Under the pieces are notes generated by a model that ran no database searches, had not been told where the DNA came from, and was given only the letters and a program-made list of their open reading frames with translations. Shown here piece after piece: positions 32,424 to 45,261 of a stretch of 64,000 bases of DNA. The position numbers were made by a program, and so were the translations under genes. The DNA comes from Bryum argenteum (lineage: Eukaryota > Streptophyta > Bryopsida > Bryales > Bryaceae), in the NCBI GenBank assembly GCA_037043015.1, contig CM073325.1, positions 6,923,001 through 6,987,000 of the forward strand, read 5' to 3'. Each line of letters starts with the position of its first letter. Position 1 is the first letter of the stretch.

Positions 32424-35400
32424 ATGCTCAAGTTTTTGAAAGGCGTGGTCGGGTCCGGAGGCGGTATCAAGGATCTGCCGTATAACATCGGGGAGCCTTA
32501 CTCTACTGCGTGGGGCGGCTGGACTCATTGTCGCGGCACCTCCAAGGTCAGCTGCTCGCTCACTCGCTCATTGCCGATCAGTCGGTACTCCTGTATCTAG
32601 GGTTTCGCCTTTGAGTGATGTTTTTGTTTTTTTTTGTAGGATGACAACTCCCCTGTTTCCATCTTCTCCTACACCGGTAGCAATGCCCAGGACGCTAGAT
32701 TGGCTGCTGCCCGAAATGGAGCGAAGCGCCTCCGAGTGGTAAGCATCCCTACCTTACTCTCGTGCATTTTTTCTGTTCACATTCCAAGGTACTCTCACTA
32801 GGAAATCAGCAATTTTAGTGCGAGAGGCGCCTCTTGGTCACCTGAAAACGATGCGCAGTGGAAGAGCTTTATAGACTGTTTCACAAGTGTTGACGTACAA
32901 TAATAACCTACGAAATGAGAACTCACTACAGAGATTGATCCGACACTTTGAAACATGAAATGCTGGGAAATTCAGCCTTTTACATCGTAATCGTTAGTTA
33001 CGAGAATGTAGTTCAGTTTAGAGATTGGAGTTTCTTCATTATTTGATGAAATGCTAGAATGCTATGGCTAGTTACAAGTTACTGTTACAAGTTTTAATGC
33101 TTAGTTTTGAGAATGTAGTTCAGTTCAGAGGAGTCTGGAGGTTCATTTCGTGCCATTGCCATATGGATGGTATGAGGTTACCTCACTCGGAGGGTGACTC
33201 ATCCTTCACCTCGAAACATGAAATGTTGGGTGACTCAGCTCATCAACTCGTTATGTAGTCCATTTTAGATAGTGGAGTTTCTCTTTTTACCATTCCAAAA
33301 GTGATGTTGTCTTAATTACATGAGATCACCTCACTTAGAGAGCACGGGTCCGACAACATGAATTGCTGGGTTGCTACGAAAAATTCTGGTTCAACTTGTA
33401 ATGGTTACTTTTGAGAACGTAGTTCCGTTCAGAGACTCAATCGTCTTCCAGTGTCACTGCAAGGTGGATGATGTTAGATCATATAAGCGGTTTGGAGTAA
33501 GCATAAGTTGTGGATTTGGCAGGTGCGGCATCCCAATGTGCTCGTGTTCCTCCACAGCACTGAAGCGGAAGCCATGGATGGGGGTGTAATGAAACCTACC
33601 ATATACCTCGTCACAGAGCCTGTGATGCCTCTGGCCGAGAAGATCAAGGAGCTGGACTTGCAGGGCACACAAAGGTATCAGAAATCTGTCCACATGTTAG
33701 ATTTTGAGCAAGCTTTGACCTAGAACCATTGCTGCAAGTACTAAGCTCGGAGCATCTCAGGGAGGAGTATTATGCATGGGGGCTTAATCAAATTGCACGA
33801 GCGGTTAGCTTTCTCAACAACGACTGCAAACTGGTACGATTGATTTCTCTTTTTCATCGAAGAACGTGTTGATTCTTGTCTGTTCTTTTTCAAGTTTAAT
33901 TTGATAGCTCTTTGCAGGTGCATGGAAATGTCTGCCTGACCTCCGTGGTGGTCACTCCCACTCTGGACTGGAGGCTTCATGGACTTGATGTGCTTTCCGA
34001 GTTCGACGGTGCTAATCCAGCGGCTTCTGGTCCTATGCTTGTGAGAATCAGAAAGGCCACATTTTGTACCATTCATACTGTACATCTTTGAATGATAGGA
34101 GTAGCGAAAAGATTAAGTCTAGGCTGGTAATATGATACTTCTTTGACATTTTGAAGCTCTGGTTTGTATTCAACCTTCTGAACGTTTTTGCAGCAATATG
34201 ATTGGCTTGTGGGGACTCAATTCAAATCCTTGGAGTTGGCAAAAAGTGATTGGGCTATCATCCGCAAATCTCCTCCGTGGGCATTGGATTCCTGGGGTTT
34301 GGGTAAGTTGACTAGTTAGCTCTTTGCACTTTTACTTGGATGGTACTGTTTTATCGTATTGGGTTAGCCATCTTCTGTATTGGAGCTCATAGTAGGGTTT
34401 CTTTTGTCGTGGAATTATCGAAGATGTTTTCTTAGATGTTGGATCATGTTATCAACAGGATGCCTTATTTACGAGCTTTTTTCCACTAGCAAGCTGACAA
34501 AGACGGAGGATCTGCGGAATACGGCTCAAATTCCTAAGGTGATGGTTGTGCTCGTTTTGTAGGGTGCAGTTATGTTTATGTGTCCGAAATTCGGTTGAAA
34601 GTAACGGATACGAATGCTTTTTGTTGTGTTTTGCAGGCTTTGCTTCCAAATTACCAGAAGCTCTTGGCTTCTGCCCCTGCGAGAAGACTCAATTCTGCTA
34701 AGCTGCTCGAGGATAGTGGTTAGTGGTTTTTCCCCGCCCAGTGTCATTTACAATGAGTAATATGATAAGTGGAAACCTTCATTAGTATATTACCGAATGC
34801 AACAGGAAGCTGCAAGGATGTTTGGTATTGCATGGTTCAAGTAGACTCATTTTTTGTCGCCTGAGCACGCGGTAGTGGCTAAGTGGGATCTTTAAATTTT
34901 CAAAGAGGATGACAGATGATTTTTTTTGATGAGCAGAGTTTTTCCACAACAAGCTGGTTGAAACCATACAATTTATGGAGGTTCTGAACTTGAAGGACAG
35001 CGTAGAGAAAGACGTCTTCTTCCGCAAACTCCCTACTCTTGCAGATCAGCTCCCACGGCCTATTGTCACAAAGAAGGTTACAATCTACTTTCAAGCATTG
35101 GCTTGTTTCGCATCCTCTCATTGGAAACTTTTGCTCACTTTTTCACACATGCGCTTTGCAGCTGCTACCTTTGCTTGCATCTGCGCTGGAGTTCGGGTCT
35201 GCCGCTGCACCTGCTTTAGTTCCTCTCTTAAAGATAGGTGCATGGCTTCCTACAGATGAATTCAACGTGAAGGTGAGCTTCTATAGTTTTTTTTTATTGT
35301 GTCAATTGCCAGGTTTGATATTCCGAGTATTTAATATCATCGCACTATTATGATTTTCAGGTTCTGCCCACGGTCGTCAAGCTGTTTGCGTCAACCGATA

Positions 35401-38009
35401 GGGCCATTCGGGTTGGATTACTGCAACATATCGACACATTTGGGGCTGGTTTGTCTACACAAGTGGTTGATGAGCAGGTTCGCAACATACACTTAGCTTG
35501 TGCTTCTTATGCTTTTATCTCTTCAGGCATCGTCTGATGTTGCCCTTTTTGCAGATTTTTCCCCATATCGCGACAGGCTTCGCAGATACATCTGCTTTCT
35601 TACGAGAATTGACCTTGAAGTCAATGCTTTTACTTGCTCCAAAGGTTGGTTTGTGCTTTTGAATTTGAATTTTCTTCGGAAGTGTTGGTTGTATACGGTG
35701 GTTCCAATTGTCATGGACTTAGCACTCTCAGAAATTTTTGTGTACTATTTTTGATTAGGCTCCATTGCTGAAGTACCAGTACATAATCTTACACCAGCTA
35801 ATTGTGATGCTTGGTTTGTTTTTATTTGCAGCTAAGTCAACGCACCATTACAGGCTCCCTCCTGAAGCATCTCTCTAAGCTACAGGTTATTGCTTCAACC
35901 TATTCGCATTGATGAGCTGTTCGATATGAAGTTGGGTACTGAAGCTTACAACAATTGATGACCCTCAGGTTGATGAGGAGCCAGCTATTCGCACCAACAC
36001 TACAATCTTGCTCGGCAATATCGCTAGCCACCTGAACGATGCGGTAATTGTGACTCCTTTTTTTCACCTCAATCAATTCGCTGATTTTGTTATTGTACTG
36101 AGTGGGGTTTTGTTATCTGCAGACCAGGAAACGGGTCTTAATCAATGCATTTACTGTGCGGGCTTTGCGAGATACTTTTGCTCCTGCAAGAATTGCTGGT
36201 ACCTTTTCACTGATCTGCAGTCTTTGTAAGCTCTGTTTGTCCGTTGGTGGAGATCTCTACCTGTTGTCGAGAATGTAAGAAAAGGTGAATGAAAATGTGA
36301 GTTCACTTTTGCAGGACTTATGGCTCTTATGGCTACTGCTGAGTACTACGATGCAACAGAAATCGCCACTCGTATTCTACCACACCTCGTGGTTCTTACA
36401 GTTGATTCAGATGGGTATAACTCATTCGTTACTGTGCTATCAGTCTTTTGGTGGTTTTTCTGCTCCTTTTTCAGCATTTAGTCCAGCTAGTTTTCGCTAA
36501 TAATAAATTGATGTGTGCAGTGACGTTCGGGGAAGGGCTTTCCAGGCTACCGATAAATTTGTCCAGTGTGTAAAGGATTTCTACGCCAAGGTATGACATT
36601 GCTAGATCGGCCTACACTATCAGTCATATAGATCGAAGATGACCATATGATCCTGTATGTCAAGTAGCAATGCTCAAGTGTCAGGCGATTATCCACTTTA
36701 GGAAGATTGTTTCATCGTTCACTTCGATCTGGATGTTTTGTATCATCTGCATAACTCTTAATTGGTGTGTTATTACAGCAACAATCTGGAGATTTCACTG
36801 GAGGGGCTGCTCCAGCTGCAACTCTACCAGCGTCTTCCGGCGCAGGCTTATTGGGGTAACACTCTGAAAACTAGCAACCTTTTTGAATGTCCTCACTGGA
36901 CCGAATTGTATTGTAATTATCTCTCGAGAAAACTAAACTTTTTTCTCTCGGAACAGGTGGGCAGTGGGTTCTTTGGCTGCGAAACACAAAAGTTCAGACA
37001 GCTCGTCTACTCTTCCCGAAGTTTCTTCCAACTCCTCAGGTTTGTTTGAACCAGCTGCGATTTCTTTCGAGTGTAGTTCGTCATCATAAGTTTTTTATGA
37101 ACTGCAAAAACTTCTCTTCTGAATCATTTAGAGTTCAGTTCAGAGACTAAACCTCGTTAGGAGATGAGTTTGTTTGTTCCGACTCTTATAACTTCTTCTG
37201 GTCAGATGGAGCATTGAACCCTCGTAATCTGCACTCTTAGATTTCTATAAGGAGGATTTCTAACTGGTGTTCGTTTTTTTGCAGCTTCGGCTCCCCAAGG
37301 TGTGAGTGCACCTCCATCGGTTCCTTCACACACGACCGCCCAGCCCCGCTTTCACGTAGACGAGCCCGCCCCAGCATCGCCCACATCAGCAGACGGGTGG
37401 GGAGATGCACAGGAACAGGCGTTTGCGAACGACGACGATGAGAAAGACGGCTGGGGAGACATGGATCTGCCTGCTGAACCTGCACCAGCTTTAGCCAGAA
37501 TACGAGCTGCTCAACAGAAGCCTGTCGCATCAACGCAGCAGAAGCCTGTTGCACTCCAAAAGCCCACCTCTACAACAACTTCTACAACAGCACGACTTGT
37601 AACCAAACCCAGTAAGCTCAAACCTGTACCCATGACTCTAGTCCCATCACACTTGATCCTTCACATCCCTGCGGAAGTATTGCTATACTATGCTTAGAAT
37701 AGTGTTGGCTTTTAGCAAGCTATTGGACCTTACAGTCAGGGATGGTTTGCAGGTGGTGAGAGAGTGAAGGAAAGCAGCACTAAGACCTCGGATGGATGGG
37801 GAGACGATGATGATCCATGGGCAGCAATTGCAGCACCGGCACCTTCAACCTCCGTGCGTGCATTGAACCCCAGTGCACCCAAACCTAGTGGGTTGAGGCA
37901 GCAGGCTCAACACGTGTCAATTGGAGGAGCATCGAGTGGCGGACGAGGTCGGGGAAGAGCAGCGCCGATGAAACTCGGGGCCCAGCGGATTCAACGGAAT
38001 TCAGAGTAG
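32424..38009 (+). CDS. SCY1-like (SCYL1) pseudokinase with HEAT repeats
   Basis: SCYL1-type proteins act in Golgi-ER COPI traffic and, in some reports, tRNA export. Twenty-one exons: 32424-32546, 32640-32738, 33523-33674, 33761-33833, 33918-34040, 34194-34302, 34459-34538, 34637-34718, 34937-35076, 35162-35272, 35361-35477, 35555-35644, 35832-35885, 35969-36043, 36123-36198, 36315-36414, 36521-36590, 36779-36855, 36957-37039, 37285-37611, 37753-38009; 805 residues, all phases consistent. The N-terminal kinase-like domain has [14 protein letters not shown] and [23 protein letters not shown]. The catalytic HRD is replaced by HGN and no DFG is present, so it should be catalytically dead. A HEAT-like helical region follows ([42 protein letters not shown]). 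The tail is disordered with repeated DGWGD motifs and ends [21 protein letters not shown]. Confidence 0.93.
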
Positions 38010-39125
38010 AGACGGTTGGTTGGTTTTGTTCATGTCCATATGTGTCATAGAGGGAGGCCATTGCCTCGCGATTGAGTAATAAAGATTGTTGCAGTTGCTT
38101 GCAGCGTCTTCATTCATTGCAAGCATTTGTTTACCGATAACAGCGTGGATGAAACATATATTGCCTGACATACTTCTGTTAATTGACTGTGCTTTGAGTG
38201 CATTCGCGAACGTCCAGCACCTAAAACCGTCCTTTTGCCCATGGAGTTGCATTCACCTTGTCACCGTGAACTGCATTGTAACGGGTTGTTTCTCTTTGAA
38301 CAAAATTTCAGAAAAAGCGGTTCTTCCAATTTCTAGTAGCGTGGAACATTTTACATTTAGAGTATTTCTTAAAGTTCGATAGCTTGAAACGTGACAAACC
38401 ATAGCAATCATGATGGTTTTTGGTGATTTGATCTTCTGAGGTTAATCAACCCTCAAGAGGATGGTTAGGTAGGAGCAAGCATTGAAATGCTGACCGATGA
38501 ATGCTTTCCTTAATATACTCGGTGATACTAACTCATTGAACCATATGGCAATTAGGAACTCTTTTTCTCCTTTTAACATACAACATCCGATTCAAGAACT
38601 CTTTGCGGAGTGGGAATCCTCATGAGAGCTGTCCACGATATCATTCTGAAAATTCTAAAATCCTAAATTAGTAAGTATGCACAGCAATATAACGACACTA
38701 TCACATTGATAATAAAATGTGAACCCATAGCGTAACCGTCATAATGACGCCTCCTTTGCGTGTCTCAAGGCGCCGTTTTGCAGATCCGCCTTCGCACAGC
38801 CACGCCAGCAGTCAGGGAGTAGGAAAGCATGATTAACTTAACTGAAGTTCCACCTGATTAGTGTCACCCATGCAGACTTGAGAAGGTGGCAGCGTGCTAA
38901 TGCGAGTGTAACTGTGTGCCAACACTTGCTTTCTAATCTCTTACACTTGCTTTCTATTACCGCCACCTCCTCCTCCCCAAACGTGGCTACACGAGCCAGT
39001 GATAATTACCTACCTCCTCGCTCTCACTATATAAACCCCCAAACCCCAGTCCCTTCACACACAGCAATCTTGCATTTTCACTCACATAGCACTCTTTACA
39101 TCCGATATTCTGCAAACTTGCATTG
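38010..39125. other. SCY1-like 3' UTR and Em promoter region
   Basis: The first part is 3' UTR of the SCY1-like gene, with AATAAA at about 38079. The second half is the upstream region of the Em gene. No further gene is supported. Confidence 0.5.
38981..39035 (+). promoter_or_regulatory. ABRE-like element and TATA box of the Em gene
   Basis: ACGTGGC at 38981-38987 is a perfect abscisic-acid response element core (G-box type). TATATAAA at 39028-39035 is a clear TATA box, about 220 bp before the ATG. This fits the known ABA and desiccation control of Em genes. Confidence 0.65.
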
Positions 39126-39257
39126 GTAAGTTGCATTCTTGTGTCAATCTTTCATTTTCTTATACAGCTGCAGCATTCTGCGAACTTGAGTTGATGCATC
39201 GTTGAAGTTGCTTACATTGTGAGTGGTTGCAGTAAGAACCGAAGCTTTTCAGTAACA

Positions 39258-39713
39258 ATGGCGTCACGAGAGGAGCTTGATGAGAAGGCCCGCGCTGGGG
39301 AGACCGTCGTCCCTGGCGGCGCTGGAGGAAAGTCCCTGGAGGCTCAGGAACATCTTGCCGAAGGTATCACTTGAGCCCTGCCTTTTTCTATACTTTCAGT
39401 ACCGAAACTTGTTCCTTGTGGACATTTCTTGCTGTATCTCCATCTGTTTATGACAATACTCTTGATTCAGTGTCACTTAGAGTTACAGTGCTTGTTGTTG
39501 TTTCTTTTTTCTTGCGGCGTCGGTTCTGTATTAATTTGTGGTGTGGGAGCAGGGCGCAGCAAGGGAGGAAAGACCCGATCCGCGCAACTGGGTCACGATG
39601 GATACGCGGAGATGGGAAAGAAGGGCGGTCTGGCAAGCAATGGCGCCGATCCAGAGGAGTCGGCCGCCGAGCAGGACATCGATATCGATGAGTCGAAGTT
39701 CACGAACGAGTGA
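39258..39713 (+). CDS. Em-like group 1 late embryogenesis abundant protein
   Basis: Small, very hydrophilic, glycine-rich protein that protects cells during drying (LEA_5 family, PF00477). Two exons, 39258-39363 and 39553-39713, give 88 residues, the usual length. The N-terminus [20 protein letters not shown] and the [17 protein letters not shown] junction are diagnostic. One copy of the family's 20-residue motif is present ([20 protein letters not shown]), and the tail is acidic ([12 protein letters not shown]). A likely 5' UTR intron lies at 39126-39232 (GTAAGT ... GCAG). Upstream there is an ABRE core and a TATA box. Confidence 0.95.
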
Positions 39714-42141
39714 TTGCATGCACTATCTGCAGTAAATAGACGGTTTGGTAATAGAGGAGGTTACTAGTTTGGAAGATGGATCGAGTTCCCGTTCAGGACT
39801 GTAACTTTTGGACATATGCTTGTAAATGAAACGGGGTTTGCAGTTTTATATATTTCAGTTATAAAAGAAGCTTTTTCGGCTTACTATGATCGTTACCATG
39901 GTTTCTTTTGAATGCTCGCATGTGCCAACATTTGCTTACTTCACTTTAATACCTCCTTTTTGTCGTATATGTTGAACGTTATGGGAAAATCGTATGTATT
40001 ACTCAGTCTAATAGAGAATAGAGGATGTTGCAACCATGAAATTCTGTCTCACATCTTTGTTTGAATACTTTTATATTGGTAACCTGTACATTAGTAGATA
40101 CAGTCAGAAACACATATTTTTAGAGCAGAAGTATGGTGAAACTGTTATTACCTTATGAGACGGAAACGTTTACTGACCGAGAGCATACTAAACTATATTT
40201 TTGGATATTATTAACAAGGACAAATTTTCCAAGCTCTTACTCTATCTCTTTATTCTCACGTTTATGCTCCCTGCCCTGAAGCGTATATGATAATGAAGAG
40301 TGGAGAGTGCAAACTTAGAAATCTGATTGTGAAGGGGATAAGTTAGTCGGAGAAGTGATATCATGGAAATATAAAATGCTACTTGTGACCACTTATCGAT
40401 TTGCTGTCAGCTTTTCCAAGAATTGGCGCCTGCATGTATTCTAATTACTGCAAAAATCCCAATCACTAGATTGTAAAAACTAGCACCTCATTCCTTGCAA
40501 ACAAACTTGAATCAATTTGTAAGTGTGTTGGAATATATCTACACAACAAAACAATTTTATCTTACTCCACACAATGGAAGTCAATTATGCAATGTACCAT
40601 ATAATTTCATCTTACTCCACACAATGGTACACATATCAGTGACCATGCGTTAGTTTGAAATCGACATCTTGGCCAAATTAGAATAACCAAGTTTGAAGAG
40701 GGGGTTTATTTTTATGTTGTTGAATTGTGAAGAAATTTCTCACATTCATGTCACCACAATTCTATCCCCAATGCTCTCCAATACCGCGATATGTTAAAGA
40801 CTTGTCACCTCTTCGTCTTTCTATATAGTCCCAATGTGATCCAAATGACCGTGACATAAGCTAGGGTCACAATAATAATTCAAGATGTATCTTAGACAAT
40901 GTTCATTTGTTTTTTTAGGAATACATAATAATAAATGGATGTGATAGTACAAGGTGTGGTAGTAAAGGGTTCAAAAGTATACCTCTACATAAGGCAAGTT
41001 TTACAAATGATTTTGTAAATCTCAAAGGATTATGAGGTGAATTGTAGGTAACTAATTTTTGCAATCGATTCTCACAAAAGGTTCCCTTATAGACTTTACA
41101 TGAAGTATTGAAGTTAGGTTGATTACAAGTATTTGATTTTTCTCAAAAATTCACTCTCAATCAAATGCACGGATATTTTGACGAGTGTGGGAAAAGAGTT
41201 TGTTCTCCTCTGTAAGAGTTCTCATACTAGTTTTTACAAGATATTACAATTTCAAATCTTCAAAAAATCTTATAGAAAATCTATAAATCTAACATTGAGT
41301 TGCTTTTCTTGTAAGATATTGAAGCTTCCTAACCCCTTGAGACTATAGGATTGAATCAATCTTTATATCATTTTTACTCCAAAAGCCACAAAATGGACGC
41401 TCTTCTTACAAAATTGAAGGTCAAGTGTCACCAAGTCTTAATCAAGGTTAATTGAATAGAGTAGTATTCCTATATTTTCAAGCTCTCGCTACATAATTCT
41501 AATTAAATTTATACATACTTTCACATGCATATGAATTTCTCATACTTCTAAAGTATTTGAAATCTTGTGAAGATGGGTATTTCCAAGTACGAAAATAGAT
41601 TGTTAGGATCCTAGAACAAATACAGCATACTTTTTGTACTTGGTAACCATGATTTTAGTATTTCTAAACGAATCAACAAGGTCAACTGAACATACTGTCA
41701 ATGATACAGACTTTTTAACATACTGAGAATGATAGACTTCTTAACATACTAAAAGTGATACAGACTTCTTAACATACTGAAAATGATAGACTTCTAAAAA
41801 GTTACTCATTTGGTTCATCAGATTCTTACAAGTTCACTTCATTTGATACAATTAGTGCGATGTGATACCCCGTCGGGACCTCCTGTAGACCATTGCATGA
41901 TATAATGAAGCACGGATACAGGACAAAGTAAGTGATAATGGTACTATTCTCTTTCATACAAAGACATCGAAGGAGCAACATAGCCGAACTATACATCAGT
42001 AAGCGATACCACCTGAGTGCCAGTTTAGAATCACGCTTGTCAATCTAAGTATGAACAAAATTGACAAATTTGCGAACTTTATCTCTCTTCCTACAATGTC
42101 AGCGACAAGTATCCACATAGTCACACATATGAAGGCGAAGT
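39714..42141. other. Gene-free AT-rich region
   Basis: After the Em 3' UTR the sequence is AT-rich with no supported gene. It contains a direct repeat of 'atcttactccacacaatgg' (about 40558 and 40610) and the minisatellite at 41688-41800. Confidence 0.5.
41688..41800. repeat. Minisatellite, unit about 28 bp, 4 copies
   Basis: Degenerate units of the form 'aacatactg(a)aaatgata(c)agacttctt' repeat in tandem. Confidence 0.85.
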
Positions 42142-42652
42142 TTACTTGGGCTTCGACCCCTCCGAAATTCCTTGAGCTGCACCAGTATGGGCCTGTTTCG
42201 AGGGTTTAGTAGCCGTGGTGGCAGAAGGAGCTTCATCTACTTTGTCTATCGCAAGTGAAGGTGGTTTAGATCCACCTCTGCTTGCAGCATTCATCTTTTC
42301 GCCGGTAGAACCAAGCCAGCCGTGGGAGGAAGCATACCAGGTAAGACCTACAAGCCAATTAACGTATCCATGAGAATGACCATCCTGATTGCCTGAACAT
42401 ACTAATATACCTAGATCCCATTAATACAGTTTCCACTAGTTCTCTTCCGCAACAGAGAACCTCATATATTACTACAATCATAAAAACTTCAAGTATAGAA
42501 ATCCGGAAATGAAACAAGGCAGAACCTGCAGCAACCATGCCTCCCACGAACACGTATCGTAAAGAACTTCTTGATACCAAGGAACTCTTACTCCCTCCAC
42601 GTCCCTCGATTCCAATCCTGCTCTGGTTCGACGTTCGAGCTGGTTCCGCCAT
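42142..42652 (-). CDS. Small predicted single-pass membrane protein, unknown
   Basis: Two exons, 42652-42526 and 42347-42142, joined in phase, give 110 residues. The N-terminus MAEPARTSNQSRIGIEGRGG is basic and serine-rich. One membrane segment spans SLRYVFVGGMVAAGGLTWYASS. The tail is hydrophilic and Lys/Ser/Ala-rich and ends GISEGSKPK. The shape suggests an organelle or inner-membrane accessory protein, but no family is recognised. An upstream exon ending at an AG|GTAC donor (about 43101) probably belongs to the 5' UTR; an ATG in it (43160) opens a different frame that overlaps this start, so the reading frame choice is not fully certain. Confidence 0.6.
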
Positions 42653-43169
42653 ATTGTCAACCTACACATTCAAACAAACAAACCACACCACAAATCACTT
42701 CACATCTCACATCCTAAACACCAAATAACACAGCCATAAACTAAAGCAACAAAAACAACGTGAACAGTACCTCAGAATACACAAGTCTCAATTAGTTACA
42801 CCAAAACCTTCACTCCAATAACGAACTGCACACAACGCACCACGCGTAAGCTCCTAACTAACAAAACCTCCAAGGTCCATCAAATCTCGCTCAAGAACTC
42901 TCCATACTACATCCTAGCATATACCAATTTAAGCGTACTAGGTCCAGAAACAACCGAGGAAGAATGCATTCAAACCAAAACTACAGGGGCCATTGTAAAC
43001 ATACATGCAACCAGCGATTCAAGATACAAGATGAGTCCATTCTAAGCAGTGATAGCAATCAAAATGGTTTTCGAAAATCCTTGAGAGAGGCGGGGTACCT
43101 TGATTGATGCGAGAGGAATGAGAGAAGCAATGTTGGTTTGCAGAGATTGACGTTGGTCATGGCGGGGGC

Positions 43170-44892
43170 GCGCGGGGTTGATGACGACCGTGACGGTGAC
43201 AGGTGCCACGTGGACGGGGCCTTACTTGGCATACAACATGACAGCCACGCCGGACTGACGATCTCGTTCATCCACGTCCGGAGTGCAGGTTTTTTCGTTC
43301 GTTGGCGTTGGTGTTACAATGTCCTGTACGTTGCCCTAATTCTTCTTACACTGTGGTTACCATCTCTAAGGTACTATGCTAAAAAATGTCACAAATTTCA
43401 TTTTCGGAAATATGTGATGGAATATAAATTTGATTATGCTTGCAAAAATTTCTGAATTTATTATTACAAAAAATTACCTAATTTTACATCAAGCAAAAAA
43501 GCAAGAGAAACTCAACCACACAAGAATCGCATCATTCTCAAATGTAGAAATAAGAATGTCGACCTACAAGCCTGAAAACCCAATTTTTTTTAACAACACA
43601 TATGGGCATGGTTGAAACATTTGTTTGAGCGTGGCAATGCCGCGCCGGCATAGTACACTAAATATTTGATTTTTTCTATGACTTACACTGATTGACGGCA
43701 AATATCACGCTAAATATCAAGAAACCTACTTTTCAAAAAAATTAAATAAATTGATTGACGGGTCCCAGGGTCCCATTAAAAGTTAATAACAACTTGATCA
43801 TTAAAATTGCACCTCTTTATAAATCTAATGAGAAAAAGTATCTAAGTATAGGTTTTAATGCATCTCGACTTGGAGAATCTGAATAATAACTTTTGATATC
43901 TAAACACTCTGAATATAGATGAAGGGATGACATTTACCCGTTTACCAAAATCTTATGAAACTAGAGGTCCCACCAATAGGTTCAAATGTGAATTCTCATA
44001 GTATTTATGAAGAATATGAGCATTGTGACATTGTGATCTTTTGAGATAAGATTATTTAGTGTAAGGAAGGAAGTGAAACTTGAGGGTCAATTTACATTTG
44101 GGGCTGGATGGGAAGCCAACCCGAACTTTTTAAATTTCAACCAATAGGATCGTCCGATTCTCTCCAATCTAGCTCAAGGGCTTTACATTTGGGGCTAGCT
44201 AGACGCACAACTCATTCTACATGTCACCCAAGGTGGCATAGTTTTGGCTCCAAACCATCCAGCCCCCAAGGGAGCAATTGGGACAAGGTTTTTGGTGGCC
44301 CAATTCCCCATCTAGGGCCCGTGGTGTTCCATAGTTGGATCATCTAGATTTCAACCGTAAATGACTTGAAGAATTCTATTTACTTTTTTTTTTAAATAAT
44401 AAAAAATACTTATTATATATATATTTATTTATTTTTTAAAATTTTTTAAAATTTTTTTTAGTGCATTTGTCCATACAAACTTTGCGGCCTTCACTGCCTC
44501 GCCAAGACGGTCGCACTGTTGCACATGAATATAGAACAAATTCATGACAAAGGCGCGTAAAAAACAACTTCTTTTACCTGAGTCATATCACAGTTACCAT
44601 GACAAGTTCAAACCTTAAGCAAATGAATATTGTAAAAACAATAATTAGGAAGGTATATTTTTTCAGATTCTTTACTTTACTAGGATTTTATATTTCATTT
44701 ACGAACAACTCAATGATGGAGAAAAATAAAGATTGGTTTGCCAATTCTAAACCCTTATTTTGAAATATTTAATTTGGTTCGCTTTGAATTGAAAAAGAGA
44801 ATAGTATTAAATAAAAAAGCCAATGATTATTTTAACTATGTTCTAAGCATGGAAGCTCAAAATGGTTGGTTGTTAGAAAAATTTGAACTCAA
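43170..44892. other. Gene-free AT-rich region
   Basis: No supported gene. About 43440-43555 resembles the 3' part of dispersed repeat R2 ('agaaactcaaccacacaagaa'). About 44095-44345 is a GC-richer segment with a duplicated 'acatttggggct' motif, possibly a transposon remnant. Confidence 0.45.
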
Positions 44893-44895
44893 CTA

Positions 44896-45250
44896 GATAG
44901 ATAGATAGATAGAAACTCCAGTCGCTTTCTAAGGGGCCGGCGTGAATGAAGTGTCCGTTTGTAATGCTAATATCCCGATGGCCACCGGACAAGGGGAAAT
45001 TGGAACAATACTACTTCCCCCTCTCGAGGGTGGACACTATAACTACGCTAGTTTCTAGCCTAGTTACTAATGCCTTGAAGATACTTGACATAGTATCCCC
45101 CCAAAGGGCTTTGAGGTACCCATACAACAAGGTCCAAAGACCCCCCACAATAGTTGGGTGGACTATAGTGGTGAGCACCATGCCGGCATGGGGAATAGAA
45201 CCCACGACCTCCTCATTGGGGGCCTAAGCCCTAACCACCAAGCCAAGGCT
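44896..45250 (-). mobile_element. Full-length tRNA-derived SINE with 11-bp target duplication
   Basis: On the minus strand the element starts near 45250 with a tRNA-like head: A-box-like TGGCTTGGTGG at about 45245 and B-box GGTTCTATTCC at 45202-45192. It ends in a TATC/GATA tetranucleotide tail at 44896-44912. GAACTCAACTA flanks it exactly at 44885-44895 and 45251-45261. The head, tail and duplication are all hallmarks of a SINE moved by LINE-type target-primed insertion. Confidence 0.88.
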
Positions 45251-45261
45251 GAACTCAACTA

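Noticed and set aside
45185..45250. A tRNA gene
   Set aside because: The A- and B-box-like sequences belong to the head of a SINE; no cloverleaf with paired acceptor stem can be drawn.
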